The translations under genes and the position numbers were made by a program. From the NCBI GenBank assembly GCA_027717655.1, contig JALLOH010000010.1, forward strand, positions 1 through 41,908: 41,908 bases of DNA, given 5' to 3'. Shown in pieces: positions 1 to 7,874 of the stretch. The notes under the pieces are model-generated. The model saw only the letters and a list, made by a program, of their open reading frames with translations. It had not been told where the DNA came from and ran no database searches. The stretch comes from Acidobacteriia bacterium AH_259_A11_L15. GTDB lineage: Bacteria > Acidobacteriota > Terriglobia > Acidiferrales > 2-02-FULL-67-57. The stretch's first letter is position 1; each line of letters starts with the position of its first letter.

Positions 1-418
1 GAGGGGCAACCCCCGGGCAGGTGAGCCAAAGAACAGACACGCTCGGCTGGGAGAGGCGAATCTCACAGTCGCGCTCCAAAGCCAGGTCGAGGCGGAGCAC
101 CGGATGGCCGCTGGCGTTGCGGAAAGGCAGCCAACGATAGGTGGCCACCCAGGCCACGGGAGCGGCCGCGGGCACCGCCGCGGGATTCGACGCCACTCCG
201 GCCAGGTCCACCACCAGGCTGCGCCCATTGGGCTGGTAGGAGGTGAAGCTAAAGGGCCCCGAGGCCACCACCTCGAGCGTGGTCCCCTGGGCCTGTTCGA
301 CTCCCCTCACCACCACCAGACGCGCCGGCTGGGATTCCTCGGCGCTGCTCCCCACTGCCGGGAACAGCCCCGCCAACAAAAGCGCGGCCCCCAGGCCGCT
401 CCAGACCTTGCGACTCAT
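1..418 (-). CDS. pilQ: Type IV pilus secretin PilQ, N-terminal part (cut by window edge)
   Basis: PilQ forms the outer-membrane secretin pore of the type IV pilus. Only about 139 residues are present and the reading frame stays open to base 1. Residues 1-26 look like a signal peptide (MSRKVWSGLGAALLLAGLF, cleavage near SSA-EE). The next 110 residues are rich in short beta-strand patterns (ARLVVVRGV, LEVVASG, SLVVDLAGV, VLRLDLAL), as in the AMIN domain that begins PilQ proteins and binds peptidoglycan. The ATG overlaps the pilP stop by 4 bases (ATGA), so the two are translationally coupled. The gene order pilM-N-O-P-Q is the classical one and supports the name. The secretin domain lies outside the window, so an isolated AMIN protein is not formally excluded. 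Confidence 0.85.
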   Translation of the reverse strand, partial: MSRKVWSGLGAALLLAGLFPAVGSSAEESQPARLVVVRGVEQAQGTTLEVVASGPFSFTSYQPNGRSLVVDLAGVASNPAAVPAAAPVAWVATYRWLPFRNASGHPVLRLDLALERDCEIRLSQPSVSVLWLTCPGVAP

Positions 419-966
419 TGCTGTGCTCCTGGACCTGAGATGGTCTTAATGATTTCTTTCTCGTACTCCTTGCCGTAGGCGTCCTCGACTCTTTCCTGGA
501 AGATGACGTTGTCCTGCGTAATCTGACTCACATAGCCATCGCAGAGCTCATCGCGCTCCCGCAGAAAGAACGGCTGGGGCCTCCCGCTCATGGTCACCAT
601 CGCGATCATTTCGGTAGGAGTCTTCACGATGCCGCTCACCGACAAGCGAGCGATCACCAGGCTGCGCTTGCGGGGGATCGGGGCACAAGTTTTGCCGGAC
701 CCCCCCTCCCCAGAGCGCCCGACTGGAGCGCGGAAAGGATCGCGGCGGGTGCCCGCTTGCGCCTGTCTCTGCAGCTGCGCCGTCTGGGCCCGCGCCGGCG
801 GCCGAGAGGGCTGCCGGGTTTGCTGGCCGGCGCTGGGGGTGGCGGTCGGCGGGCCCTGAGCCTCGACCGTGGGTGCGAGCCGCGGGGTCACGGTCAGCAG
901 GCCCAGCCCGACCAGGGCCAAGCCAGCCACCACTGCTGGGATCCACCCAAAAGTTTTTCGGCTCAT
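415..966 (-). CDS. pilP: Type IV pilus assembly protein PilP
   Basis: PilP links the inner-membrane alignment complex PilN/PilO to the PilQ secretin in the periplasm. The protein has 183 residues. Residues 8-28 form one hydrophobic segment without a lipobox cysteine, so it is probably a signal anchor rather than the usual lipoprotein. A Pro/Gln/Arg-rich linker covers about 35-75. The compact C-terminal domain starts at the typical RRDPFRAP motif and continues with LSVSGIVKTP and an FFLRERDEL stretch, as in PilP beta-sandwich domains. An AAAGGAG ribosome site lies 9 bases before the ATG. It follows pilO by 24 bases and overlaps pilQ by 4. Confidence 0.92.
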   Translation of the reverse strand: MSRKTFGWIPAVVAGLALVGLGLLTVTPRLAPTVEAQGPPTATPSAGQQTRQPSRPPARAQTAQLQRQAQAGTRRDPFRAPVGRSGEGGSGKTCAPIPRKRSLVIARLSVSGIVKTPTEMIAMVTMSGRPQPFFLRERDELCDGYVSQITQDNVIFQERVEDAYGKEYEKEIIKTISGPGAQQ

Positions 967-990
967 ACCGTCTGCTCCTTTCCCACCGTC

Positions 991-1635
991 TCAGGGCCCG
1001 GAAGGCGTCTGGGTTCCCGGGGCAGACCCTTCCTCCGAGGGCCCCGTCTTAGGCAGGAAATAAGTAATCACCGTAACCGTCCCGGACACGGTGGTGTTCG
1101 GGGAGTAGGTGCGCTGTCCCCGGCTGGCGCCGATTCCCTGCAAGTGCAGGCCGGTCGCGGTGATGATCCGGGTTTCCCCCCCTAGCTGCTTGAAAAATTC
1201 CAGCGTGTCGTAATAGGAACCGTCCAGTTCGAGCTCGAAGGGCATCTCGGTGTAATACTGCTGGGAGACCACCGGCTTGGCCGTGAGGCGTCGCAGGGCA
1301 ATCCGGGCATGGGTAGCCTCGTCCTGCAGCAGGCGGATGAACTCATCCGTCTTCTTCTCTTCCGGCACCAGGCGCCTTTGAGTGTCGAGCTCCCGTTGGA
1401 TGGCCTGGATCTGGGTATCCAGCTTGGGGAGGTCTTGTTCGAAATGGAGCAGTTTGTTCACCTCGGTCTTGCGGCTCTGAGCGGTGGTTTCCAGGCCCTC
1501 CAGGCTGGTCTGGGCGCTCACCAGGGGCAGGATCGGCGGGTAATCCACGTATTCGCCCAAGGCGACGACTGCCACCGCCACCAGAAAGTACAACCCCAAC
1601 TGGGAAAACCAGGGTAGTTCGCGAAAGCCCGCCAT
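991..1635 (-). CDS. pilO: Type IV pilus assembly protein PilO
   Basis: PilO is the bitopic inner-membrane partner of PilN in the pilus alignment subcomplex. The 214-residue protein has a short cytoplasmic start, one membrane segment near residues 12-32, a coiled-coil region near 45-110 and a ferredoxin-like periplasmic domain. That domain contains YYTEMPFELELDGSYYDTL, a pattern typical of PilO where the chain re-enters the fold. Length is normal for the family. The start codon is 9 bases after the pilN stop, with GGGGGA as the likely ribosome site. The tail (SEEGSAPGTQTPSGP) is low-complexity and probably disordered. Confidence 0.93.
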   Translation of the reverse strand: MAGFRELPWFSQLGLYFLVAVAVVALGEYVDYPPILPLVSAQTSLEGLETTAQSRKTEVNKLLHFEQDLPKLDTQIQAIQRELDTQRRLVPEEKKTDEFIRLLQDEATHARIALRRLTAKPVVSQQYYTEMPFELELDGSYYDTLEFFKQLGGETRIITATGLHLQGIGASRGQRTYSPNTTVSGTVTVITYFLPKTGPSEEGSAPGTQTPSGP

Positions 1636-1644
1636 AGCGTCCCC

Positions 1645-2268
1645 CTAAGGCCCTCCACCGGCCGCGGTCTGTGGTTGCCCCTCCGAGGCCTGGCCGGAGC
1701 GCTGGGAGGGGGAGAATTTTGCCGAGAGGGTGAATTCGAAGCTGACGCCTTCCTCGCGGTCCGCCTTTTCCACCGCTTCCTGGATCTCCACCTCGGTGAA
1801 CTTCCCCGAGTTCTGGAGGTTGGAAATGAAGTCGGAGATGGCGTTCATGGAGCCGGCTCGTCCCTTGAATTCGATCCGCTCCTCCCCTCGGTCTCGCATT
1901 TCGATCAACCACAGGGTGGGGGTCCGGTTGACGGTGGCGCCGACGGCTTCCAAGAGTTGGTGGGGACCGGATTGCTTCTGCACGAGCTCCGCAATGGTGT
2001 CGCGGTGGTTCTGCAACTCGTCCAGAGTTTTCTGGCGCTGCTCGACCTTGGTTTGGACCCCGGTGAGCGACTTCAGTCTCGCGTCGGTGGTCTTTATTTC
2101 CTCGTTCACCTCGTCAATGCCCAGTTGAATGATCCAGTGGTGCCCGACGAGCGCCAGCACCGCCACCCCCACCGGAATGGCGAAAAGAACCAGTTGCAGG
2201 CCGCCGGTGATGGCCACCGCGCGCTTGACTTTGGGACGAGGCCGACCGAGTAGGTTGATGCGAATCAT
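1645..2268 (-). CDS. pilN: Type IV pilus assembly protein PilN
   Basis: PilN is a bitopic inner-membrane protein whose cytoplasmic N-terminus docks onto PilM. The conserved start MIRINLLGRP matches the INLLP-type PilM-binding motif of the family. A membrane segment spans about residues 22-45, followed by a coiled coil (about 50-100) and a Fimbrial assembly (PilN) fold with RTPTLWLIEM. The protein has 207 residues. Its ATG overlaps the pilM stop by 4 bases, as expected for strict co-expression. The C-terminus (after about 185) is Gly/Gln-rich and probably disordered. Confidence 0.93.
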   Translation of the reverse strand: MIRINLLGRPRPKVKRAVAITGGLQLVLFAIPVGVAVLALVGHHWIIQLGIDEVNEEIKTTDARLKSLTGVQTKVEQRQKTLDELQNHRDTIAELVQKQSGPHQLLEAVGATVNRTPTLWLIEMRDRGEERIEFKGRAGSMNAISDFISNLQNSGKFTEVEIQEAVEKADREEGVSFEFTLSAKFSPSQRSGQASEGQPQTAAGGGP

Positions 2269-3320
2269 GCTAGGTCAAAACTCCTCAGCCCCAGGCCGAC
2301 ACAGACAGCCAGCCGGGATCCGGTTTCTTGGATATATTCGTCGCTGAACTTGGCCGGGTTGTAGGTGATGCGGCGGAAGGGGTCGAGCTCGTCGACCTGC
2401 ATCTGGAACTCCTCCCGCAGCATGTCGAGCAAGCCGGGGGTGCGGGCGGCGCCGCCGGCGGCCAGGATGTGGTTGATGCCGGCCGCGCCCGCGGTGGCCC
2501 GGAAGAAATCGAGCGTCTTTTGGATTTCCAGCACCAGGATTTCCGAGACCGAGCGCAGGACGGCGGCCTTCTGTTCGTCGCTGACGCCCGCCAGCGCCTG
2601 GCCGCGCTTCAGGTTCTCGGCGTCCTCGAAGCTCAACTCCAGCTCTTTCTGCAAGGCGTCGGTGTACTGGTTGCCACCCACCGAGACATCGCGGGTGAAC
2701 AGGGGGATGCCGCCGCGCACGATGTTGATGTTCATCACGCTGGCACCGATGTTCAGCAGGGCGTCGGTGGAATCCGGGTCGGGATCGTAGTTCACTTCGT
2801 AGGTGTTTTGCAGGGCGAAGGCATCCACATCCACCAAGCTCAAGTTCCGCCCGATCAGCGCCGACTGGTAGTTGTTGATCTTGTCCCGCTTGACCGCCAC
2901 CAGCAGGACTTCCACGGCGTCGCCCGCCGGGCTGGGCTCCAGCACCTGGTAGTCCAGGCTCACGTCGGCGATGTCGAAGGGGATGTACTGGCCGGCGGTG
3001 GCGTAGACCTCGTCGTAGAGCTCATCGTCTTCCAGCATGGGTAGATTGATCTTCTTGATGATCACGGAGTGGCCGGAGACGGAGGTGCCCACATTCTTGT
3101 TGGTGACTTTTTGAGCCTCGAAGATGCGGTTGATGGCGTCGGAAACGCTGAGGGCGTCGATGATGGCGCCGTCCACCACGGTCTCTGGGGAGAGCGGCTC
3201 CAAGCCCACCTTGGAGAGCTCGTAGCCCTCCTTAGTCTTCTTCAACTCGACCGCCTTGACCGAGCTGGAGCCGATGTCCAGGCCTACGATGGGTTTCTGC
3301 TTCCTGCCGAATAGCGCCAT
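2265..3320 (-). CDS. pilM: Type IV pilus assembly ATPase-like protein PilM
   Basis: PilM is an actin-like (FtsA/SHS2-type) cytoplasmic protein that binds the PilN tail and forms the cytoplasmic ring of the pilus machine. The 351-residue protein starts with the phosphate-1 motif VGLDIGSSSVKAVEL (about 13-27). It also shows LLNIGASVMNI (phosphate-2 region) and the adenosine motif ILAAGGAARTPGL near residue 290. Length is normal. It is the first pil gene and begins only 6 bases after the helix-turn-helix gene, so both should share the promoter at 3627-3655. Confidence 0.95.
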   Translation of the reverse strand: MALFGRKQKPIVGLDIGSSSVKAVELKKTKEGYELSKVGLEPLSPETVVDGAIIDALSVSDAINRIFEAQKVTNKNVGTSVSGHSVIIKKINLPMLEDDELYDEVYATAGQYIPFDIADVSLDYQVLEPSPAGDAVEVLLVAVKRDKINNYQSALIGRNLSLVDVDAFALQNTYEVNYDPDPDSTDALLNIGASVMNINIVRGGIPLFTRDVSVGGNQYTDALQKELELSFEDAENLKRGQALAGVSDEQKAAVLRSVSEILVLEIQKTLDFFRATAGAAGINHILAAGGAARTPGLLDMLREEFQMQVDELDPFRRITYNPAKFSDEYIQETGSRLAVCVGLGLRSFDLA

Positions 3321-3326
3321 AGGCTC

Positions 3327-3536
3327 CTACCTCTTGGCTCTCCGCCGCCGGTTTTTCCCCTGGCTGATCTTGCGCTCAATCCAGCGATCCAAGATGGTCT
3401 TTTTGAACTTCCATCGGTTGCCCAGCTTGAAGGCCGGAATCTTGTCCTGATAGACATAGCGGTACATGGTATCGGGCGAAATCCCCAAGTACTCCGAAGC
3501 CTCCCGGATACTCATCACTTCCCGGGGAGACGCCAT
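3327..3536 (-). CDS. Excisionase-type (MerR-like) helix-turn-helix DNA-binding protein
   Basis: A 69-residue protein that is almost entirely one winged helix-turn-helix of the HTH_17/BldC/Xis group. It shows MSIREASEYLGISPDTMYRY followed by the wing KIPAFKLGNRWKFKK. A basic tail (RRRRAKR) could add DNA contacts. The start is supported by GAGGAG 6 bases upstream of the ATG. It lies first in the pil transcription unit, 6 bases before pilM. From position it may control the pilus genes or itself, but nothing in the sequence proves this. Excisionase function is unlikely because no integrase or attachment site is nearby. Confidence 0.88.
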   Translation of the reverse strand: MASPREVMSIREASEYLGISPDTMYRYVYQDKIPAFKLGNRWKFKKTILDRWIERKISQGKNRRRRAKR

Positions 3537-3626
3537 TGCTACTCCTCATCCCGCCAGCCTACGTTCGCCGCGCGGTCAACCATGTTTTCCGTTAGGGAAG
3601 GCAGTTTTACCCTGTATCGGCCCTAG

Positions 3627-3655
3627 TTTGTAGGGGGAAACCGGGGGGATGTCAA
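3627..3655 (-). promoter_or_regulatory. Sigma-70-type promoter of the HTH-pilMNOPQ unit
   Basis: On the minus strand TTGACA (3655-3650) and TACAAA (3632-3627) are separated by exactly 17 bases. The predicted start site is near 3620, which leaves a leader of about 84 nt before the HTH gene. This is one of the best consensus promoters in the window. Confidence 0.7.
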
Positions 3656-3713
3656 GCAAAAAGTTAGATTTTCTTGGTTTTTCGTCCGCAGGGGTCGCTT
3701 TTTACCCGCAATG

Positions 3714-5189
3714 CTACTCCCAACCTAGCTGCTTCCATAGAGAATCTATGCGGCGCTTGGTGTCCGTGTCCATTTTGATCTCCTCCGGCCAGGGGCCGCG
3801 GGCGTAGCCCTCGGCCGGCCATTTGCGGGTGGCGTCCAGGCCCAGGTGGGAGCCGAAATCGGGCTGGCGGGCGGCGTGGTCGAGGGTATCGACCGGGCCC
3901 AGGTGGAACTCGACGTCGCGTTCCGGGTCAATCGCGCACAACGCCTTCCAGGTGACCTCGCGGGGGTCGCGCACGTTGACGTCGGCGTCGACCACCACCA
4001 CCACCTTGGTGAACATCGCCTGCCCCAGGCCCCAGAGGCCGCTCATGATCTTTCGGGCGTGCCCCGGGTAGGACTTGCGGATGGAAACCAGCATCAAGTT
4101 GTGGAAGATGCCCTCGGCGGGCATGTGCACGTCCACGATTTCGGGGAACTGCATCTTCATCACCGGCAGGAGGATGCGCTCGATGGCGTGCCCCAGGAAG
4201 TAGTCCTCCTCCGGCGGCGGGCCCACGATGGTGGTCAGGTAGACGGGGTCGCGGCGGTGGGTGAGGCAGGTGAGGTGGAAGACGGGGTAGTCGTCGGCCA
4301 GCGAGTAGTAGCCGGTGTGGTCGCCGAAGGGGCCCTCGGGGCGGAACTCGTTCAAATCCACGTAGCCTTCGAGCACGATTTCCGAGTTGGCCGGGACCTC
4401 CAAGTCCACCGTCTGGCAGCGCACCATCTCCACCGGGGAGCGCCGCAGGAAGCCAGCCAGCATAAATTCATCCAGGTCGGGCGGAGCCGGGATGACGCCG
4501 GAGAAGACCGTGGCCGGGTCGGCCCCGATGGCCACGGCGACTTCCAGCTTCCCCTCGCCGAACTTCGAGCGCGCCCGCCCGGACTGGGCACGGGCAAGGC
4601 GAAAGTGCTCGGCGCCGTGCTTCTGGGTCTGCCAATGCATGGCGGTGGTGCGGTCGTCGAAGACCTGCAGGCGGTAGCAGCCCACGTTGCGCTTGCCGGT
4701 CTCGGGGTTGCGGGTGATGACCAGGGGGAAGGTGATGTAGCGGCCCGCGTCCTGCGGCCAGCACTGGATGATGGGGAAGTCGAGGAGAGAGAAGTTGTCG
4801 CGCTTCACCACCTCCTGGCAGGGCCCGCTCTTGACCCTCTTGGGAAAGAACGCCCCCAGCTCGCCCAGCTTGGGGAGCATTTTGATCTTGTCGATGAAGC
4901 CCTCCGGGGTCTTGAAATCGAGGTAGCCGGTGATGCGGTCGGCGATTTCTTGCAGGTCATTCACTTCCAGGGCCAGGGCCATGCGGCGGTGGGAGCCGAA
5001 GAGGTTGATGGCGAGCGGAATCTTGTAGCCCTTGATGTTCTCGAACAGCAGAGCAGGCCCGCCGCGCTTGGTGACCCGGTCGGTGATCTCGGCCACCTCG
5101 AGCTTCCAGTCGACTTCGGCGGTGATGCGCTTGAGCTCTCCTTCCCGCTCCAGGCGCTTCAGGAAGTCCCGCAGGTCTTTGTAGGCCAC
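3714..5189 (-). CDS. UbiD-family prenylated-FMN-dependent decarboxylase
   Basis: UbiD enzymes remove a carboxylate from aromatic or unsaturated acids using prenylated FMN. In bacteria they serve ubiquinone or menaquinone synthesis, or aromatic breakdown. The 491-residue length is that of full UbiD proteins. Recognisable blocks are MAYKDLRDFLKRLEREGEL at the start, the conserved EGPFGDHTGYYS block near residue 290, which carries catalytic acidic residues, and PPPEEDYFLGHAIERI. The GTG start follows GGAGAGAAGAG. No UbiX (prenyl-FMN maker) or quinone genes are adjacent. A role in menaquinone synthesis is my inference; the substrate cannot be read from the sequence. Confidence 0.9.
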   Translation of the reverse strand: MAYKDLRDFLKRLEREGELKRITAEVDWKLEVAEITDRVTKRGGPALLFENIKGYKIPLAINLFGSHRRMALALEVNDLQEIADRITGYLDFKTPEGFIDKIKMLPKLGELGAFFPKRVKSGPCQEVVKRDNFSLLDFPIIQCWPQDAGRYITFPLVITRNPETGKRNVGCYRLQVFDDRTTAMHWQTQKHGAEHFRLARAQSGRARSKFGEGKLEVAVAIGADPATVFSGVIPAPPDLDEFMLAGFLRRSPVEMVRCQTVDLEVPANSEIVLEGYVDLNEFRPEGPFGDHTGYYSLADDYPVFHLTCLTHRRDPVYLTTIVGPPPEEDYFLGHAIERILLPVMKMQFPEIVDVHMPAEGIFHNLMLVSIRKSYPGHARKIMSGLWGLGQAMFTKVVVVVDADVNVRDPREVTWKALCAIDPERDVEFHLGPVDTLDHAARQPDFGSHLGLDATRKWPAEGYARGPWPEEIKMDTDTKRRIDSLWKQLGWE

Positions 5190-5557
5190 GGCTCTTCTCT
5201 CCGAGATGTACCCGGTACGAAGTACCGAGTACGAAGGCGGGCGATTATGGCAGGTTCAGCGCGCGGAGGCAAAAGGCACGAGCGGAGTTCAAAGGGCCCC
5301 TCAACTGCGCCCTTCGGCCCTTCGACTTCGCTCCCTTCGACACGCTCAGGGCAAGCAGGGCAAGCAAGCTCAGGGCATCCCGCCGGTGCGGGATGGAGCG
5401 GGAGACGGGGATCCCCGCCCAAGGCGGGTGCGCCTCGGGCGCAGAACCCTGCCTGCGGCAGGCAGGCCGCGACACTGTGGCTAGCTGACTGGGCTCGGGG
5501 CAAAATGCGCGGGCGTGCCCTTCGGCAAGCTCAGGGCAAATCGCCCCAAGGGCGATT
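5190..5557. repeat. Gene-free stretch filled with palindromic repeats
   Basis: No credible gene. It holds several copies of the CTTCGAC-x-GCTCAGGGCA family (5333-5370 and 5518-5540) and a palindromic CCTGCCTGCGGCAGGCAGG element near 5450-5468. CGCCCCAAGGGCG also forms a short hairpin just before the tRNA. ORFs crossing this stretch are made of repeat sequence and have no family features. Confidence 0.75.
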
Positions 5558-5632
5558 TGGAGCGGGAGACGGGGATCGAACCCGCGACATCCAGCTTGGG
5601 AAGCTGGCGTTCTACCGCTGAACTACTCCCGC
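5558..5632 (-). tRNA. tRNA-Gly (anticodon CCC)
   Basis: Read on the minus strand the sequence folds into a full cloverleaf. The acceptor stem is GCGGGAG/CTCCCGC, the D stem GTTC/GAAC and the anticodon stem CCAGC/GCTGG, with loop TTCCCAA giving anticodon CCC. The variable loop has 5 bases and the T arm reads GCGGG-TTCGAAT-CCCGT. The 3' CCA is encoded (5560-5558) after discriminator T. It decodes GGG glycine codons. Confidence 0.96.
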
Positions 5633-5694
5633 TCCGGCTGCACGCCCATCCTAGTCCAAGAAGCGCCCGGAAAACAAGACGAGCGCGGGGCGGA

Positions 5695-5790
5695 CCTCAG
5701 GGGCTAAAGCCCTGTTCTTGTTACTTAGTGTATCGGCATGGCTCCCTTCGGTAAACTCAGGGTCTCCGCTTCGCTCCGAGAAGCCATGCC
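5695..5790 (+). repeat. Composite structured repeat (CTCAGGGGCTAAAGCCC family), copy A
   Basis: The unit starts with CCTCAGGGGCTAAAGCCC and then has a long-range stem GGCATGGCT (5735-5743) with AGCCATGCC (5782-5790). The stem loop contains a CCCTTCGG-x-CTCAGGG core. Related units lie at 9510-9594 and 9876-9960, and the first half alone at 35223 and 37957. Stem bases change together between copies. Confidence 0.7.
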
Positions 5791-5806
5791 CTTCCAAACC
5801 CCTGCT

Positions 5807-6403
5807 CTACGCGCGGAAGTGGCGGAGGAGTTTGTGGTAGTGGCCCTGGGCGCGGAGCAGCAAGTCCACCACTTCGCGCACCGCGCCTTGGCCGCCGCGG
5901 GCACGGGTGACGAAGTGGGCTCCCTTCTTGGCTTCCGGATGGGCGTTGGCCACGGCCACCGCCAGCCCCACCCGGGTGAAAATGGGCAGGTCGGTGATGT
6001 CGTCGCCGATAAAGCAGATTTGCTCCGGCCGCAGCCGCGCGCGGCGAAGAATCTTCTGAAAGGCGGGGAGCTTTTGGAAAGCGTCCTGGACGAGGTAGTC
6101 CATCTCCAGCTCGCGAGCGCGGGCGGCCACGGCAGGCGATTTCCGGCCGGTGATGATCCCGGTGCGCAGGCCGGTGCGCTGGGCCAGGCGAAGGCCGGCG
6201 CCGTCGAGCGAATTGAAGGCCTTGATTTCCCGGAGGCGGCCCGAGCCTTCGGGACCGGGCTCCGAGAGCAAGTAGATGGAGCCGTCGGTCAGAACGCCGT
6301 CCACATCCATCAGCAGCAGCTTGATTCGCCGCGCGCGGCGGGCCACGCCGGCTCTGGCTTTGCGCATGGTGGCAACGATAAAGGGCGGAAGGCGGTTCGT
6401 CAA
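5807..6403 (-). CDS. kdsC: 3-deoxy-D-manno-octulosonate-8-phosphate phosphatase (KdsC)
   Basis: KdsC hydrolyses Kdo-8-phosphate to Kdo, the third step of Kdo synthesis for lipopolysaccharide. The 198-residue protein is a cap-less C0-type HAD phosphatase. HAD motif I is LLLMDVDGVLTDGSIYL with nucleophile Asp33 and acid/base Asp35. Motif II is GIITGRKS, and motif IV is FIGDDITDLPIF with the metal-binding Asp pair. It is slightly longer than E. coli KdsC because of an Arg/Lys-rich start; Met13 is an alternative start. It follows kdsD by 134 bases of repeat sequence. Its neighbours kdsD and kdsA make the pathway assignment firm. Confidence 0.93.
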   Translation of the reverse strand: MTNRLPPFIVATMRKARAGVARRARRIKLLLMDVDGVLTDGSIYLLSEPGPEGSGRLREIKAFNSLDGAGLRLAQRTGLRTGIITGRKSPAVAARARELEMDYLVQDAFQKLPAFQKILRRARLRPEQICFIGDDITDLPIFTRVGLAVAVANAHPEAKKGAHFVTRARGGQGAVREVVDLLLRAQGHYHKLLRHFRA

Positions 6404-6537
6404 TCACCCAGGTTTGGAGACAAAGAGGGAAAGACTCACCACAGAGGACGCAGAGGGCACGGAGGCAAACCGCAGAGGCGCCGAGAACGCAGGAACAGGT
6501 TGCCAGCCTCCAGCTTCCAGCCTTGAGTCTCCAGCCT
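6404..6537. repeat. Intergenic repeats between kdsD and kdsC
   Basis: Contains a CACCACAGAGGACGCAGAGG-type sequence, also seen near 9470-9500 and 39425-39475. A Cys/Ser-coding-like tract of CCAGCCTCCAGCTTCCAGCC follows. No gene, RNA or terminator is recognisable. Confidence 0.55.
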
Positions 6538-7518
6538 CTAGAACAGTTGGGTGGTCCAGAGGTCGTGGAGGTGGAGGACGCCTTCGAGGCGGTGCTGGTC
6601 GTCGACGACGACAATGGAAGTAATCTTGCGCTCCTCCATCAGGCGGAGGGCGGCGCCGGCCAGTTCGGTCTTGGGGAGGGTGACCGGGCTGCGGGTCATG
6701 CAGTCGCCGGCGGTCAGGTGCAGGGCCTCGTCCTTGCGGGTCTGCATCAGGCGGCGGAGGTCGCCGTCGGTGACGATGCCCACAACCTTCAGCGAATCCT
6801 CGACCACGGCGGTCATCCCCAGGCCCTTGCGGGTCATTTCGTAGATGACGTCGGGCATCGGGGTCGAAGGCGCGACGCGAGGGACGGCCTCGCCGGTGTG
6901 CATCAGGGTTTCCACTCGTTGGAGCTGCTTCCCCAGGCGGCCGCCGGGATGGAGCCGGGCGAAGTCGTCTTCCTTGAAGCCGCGGCGCTCGAGCAGGGCG
7001 ATGGCCAGGGCGTCGCCCAGGGCCATCATGACGGCGGTGGAGGCCGTCGGGGTGAGGTTGAGCGAGCAGGCTTCGCGCTCCACGCTGATGTCGAGCACCA
7101 CGTCGGCGGCCTGGGCCAAATTCGACTTCCGCGCGCCAGTGAGCGCCACGATGGGGATGCCGAGGCGCTTGGCGGTGGGCAGGAGCTGGTTGATTTCTTC
7201 CGTCTCGCCGCCGTAGCTCAGCGCCACCAGCACGTCGCCCTGGACCAGCATCCCCATGTCGCCGTGGGCGGCCTCGGCGGGATGCAAGAAAAAGGCGGGC
7301 GTCCCGGTGGAGGCGAAGGTGGCGGCGATCTTCTGCCCGATGATCCCCGACTTGCCGATCCCGGTGATCACCACCCGTCCCGAACGTTCGGGACAGGCGA
7401 AGATGGCCTCCACCGCCCGCTCGAAGCTCTTGGCCCCCGGGCCCTCCAGCCGCTTCAGCAGCCCCTGGAGCGCCTCCAACTCCGTCTGCAAGACTTTCTT
7501 TGCCGTCTCCAGACTCAT
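6538..7518 (-). CDS. kdsD: Arabinose-5-phosphate isomerase (KdsD)
   Basis: KdsD converts ribulose-5-phosphate to arabinose-5-phosphate, the first committed step to Kdo. The 326 residues hold an N-terminal SIS domain and two C-terminal CBS repeats, the usual KdsD/GutQ layout. The SIS domain shows VVITGIGKSGIIGQKIAATF and the STGTPAFFLHPAEAAHGD block with the conserved His. The CBS pair starts around residue 210 (VETLMHTGEAVPRV). Before VVITGIG it has extra residues encoded by the perfect palindrome GTCCCGAACGTTCGGGAC (7377-7394), which looks like an inserted repeat. Upstream lie two further partial copies of its own 5' end (7768-7850 and 8012-8061). Confidence 0.95.
   Translation of the reverse strand: MSLETAKKVLQTELEALQGLLKRLEGPGAKSFERAVEAIFACPERSGRVVITGIGKSGIIGQKIAATFASTGTPAFFLHPAEAAHGDMGMLVQGDVLVALSYGGETEEINQLLPTAKRLGIPIVALTGARKSNLAQAADVVLDISVEREACSLNLTPTASTAVMMALGDALAIALLERRGFKEDDFARLHPGGRLGKQLQRVETLMHTGEAVPRVAPSTPMPDVIYEMTRKGLGMTAVVEDSLKVVGIVTDGDLRRLMQTRKDEALHLTAGDCMTRSPVTLPKTELAGAALRLMEERKITSIVVVDDQHRLEGVLHLHDLWTTQLF
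7377..7394. repeat. 18-bp perfect palindrome inside kdsD
   Basis: GTCCCGAACGTTCGGGAC is self-complementary over all 18 bases and lies in frame in kdsD, where it helps encode Pro-Glu-Arg-Ser-Gly-Arg. As I recall E. coli KdsD, the matching stretch is a few residues shorter (FWCKGKVVV). Related CCCGAA-x-TTCGGG palindromes occur in intergenic repeats at 9821-9838 and 17573-17589. Confidence 0.7.
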
Positions 7519-7532
7519 AGTTTCTTTGTAGG

Positions 7533-7558
7533 CGGGTCAACCCTTTAGGGTTGACATC
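7533..7558. repeat. GGCGGGTCA...TGACATC palindromic element
   Basis: The 20-bp palindrome GTCAACCCTTTAGGGTTGAC occupies 7536-7555, flanked by GGCGG and ATC. A 26-base segment of it recurs in reverse orientation around 37997-38022. Two relatives with the same flanks but a different palindromic core lie at 35263-35290 and 38035-38062. It sits just upstream of the kdsD start codon. Confidence 0.75.
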
Positions 7559-7583
7559 TCCGCTCTCCTCCCGACCTCGGCCT

Positions 7584-7826
7584 TCAGGCCCTGAGGGCCT
7601 CAGAGGCTAAAGCCCAGATTTCTTGGGGCCACAAAATGGCGACCCTGAAGGGTCGCCCCGCCAAACTGAAGACCACCTGGTGGCCGGTGCCACCAGGCTC
7701 GGCGAGTAAATAATATCGCGCCGACACCTGCCTGGGGGAGCCACCAGCCCCGGTCAGCCGCTTCAGCAGCCCCCGCAGGGCCTCCAGCTCCGTCTGCACA
7801 ACTCTTTTCGCCGTCTCCAGACTCAT
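7584..7826 (-). pseudogene. Partial duplicate of the kdsD 5' end fused to repeat sequence
   Basis: The first 24 codons (MSLETAKRVVQTELEALRGL and onward) copy the kdsD N-terminus with a few changes. About 20 bases upstream of the ATG (GACCCGCCTACAAAGAAACT) are identical as well. After codon 24 the frame runs into palindromic repeats (including GGCGACCCTGAAGGGTCGCC at 7636-7655) and has no family features. It could be translated as an 80-residue peptide, but I read it as a decayed fragment created by repeat insertion or tandem duplication, not as a functional gene. Confidence 0.75.
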
Positions 7827-7874
7827 AGTTTCTTTGTAGGCGGGTCAACCTTCTCGCCGCCGCGCTGCCTCCCT

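Noticed and set aside
5333-5540. Possible CRISPR array from the recurring CTTCGAC / GCTCAGGGCA units
   Set aside because: Copies vary in length, orientation and spacing, are scattered through the window and lack uniform spacers or cas genes.
3846-5621. A 591-codon plus-strand open frame opposite the UbiD gene
   Set aside because: It is the shadow of a GC-rich gene. The translation is a low-complexity mix of His, Val, Gly and Asp with no family pattern, and the minus strand carries the full UbiD motifs.
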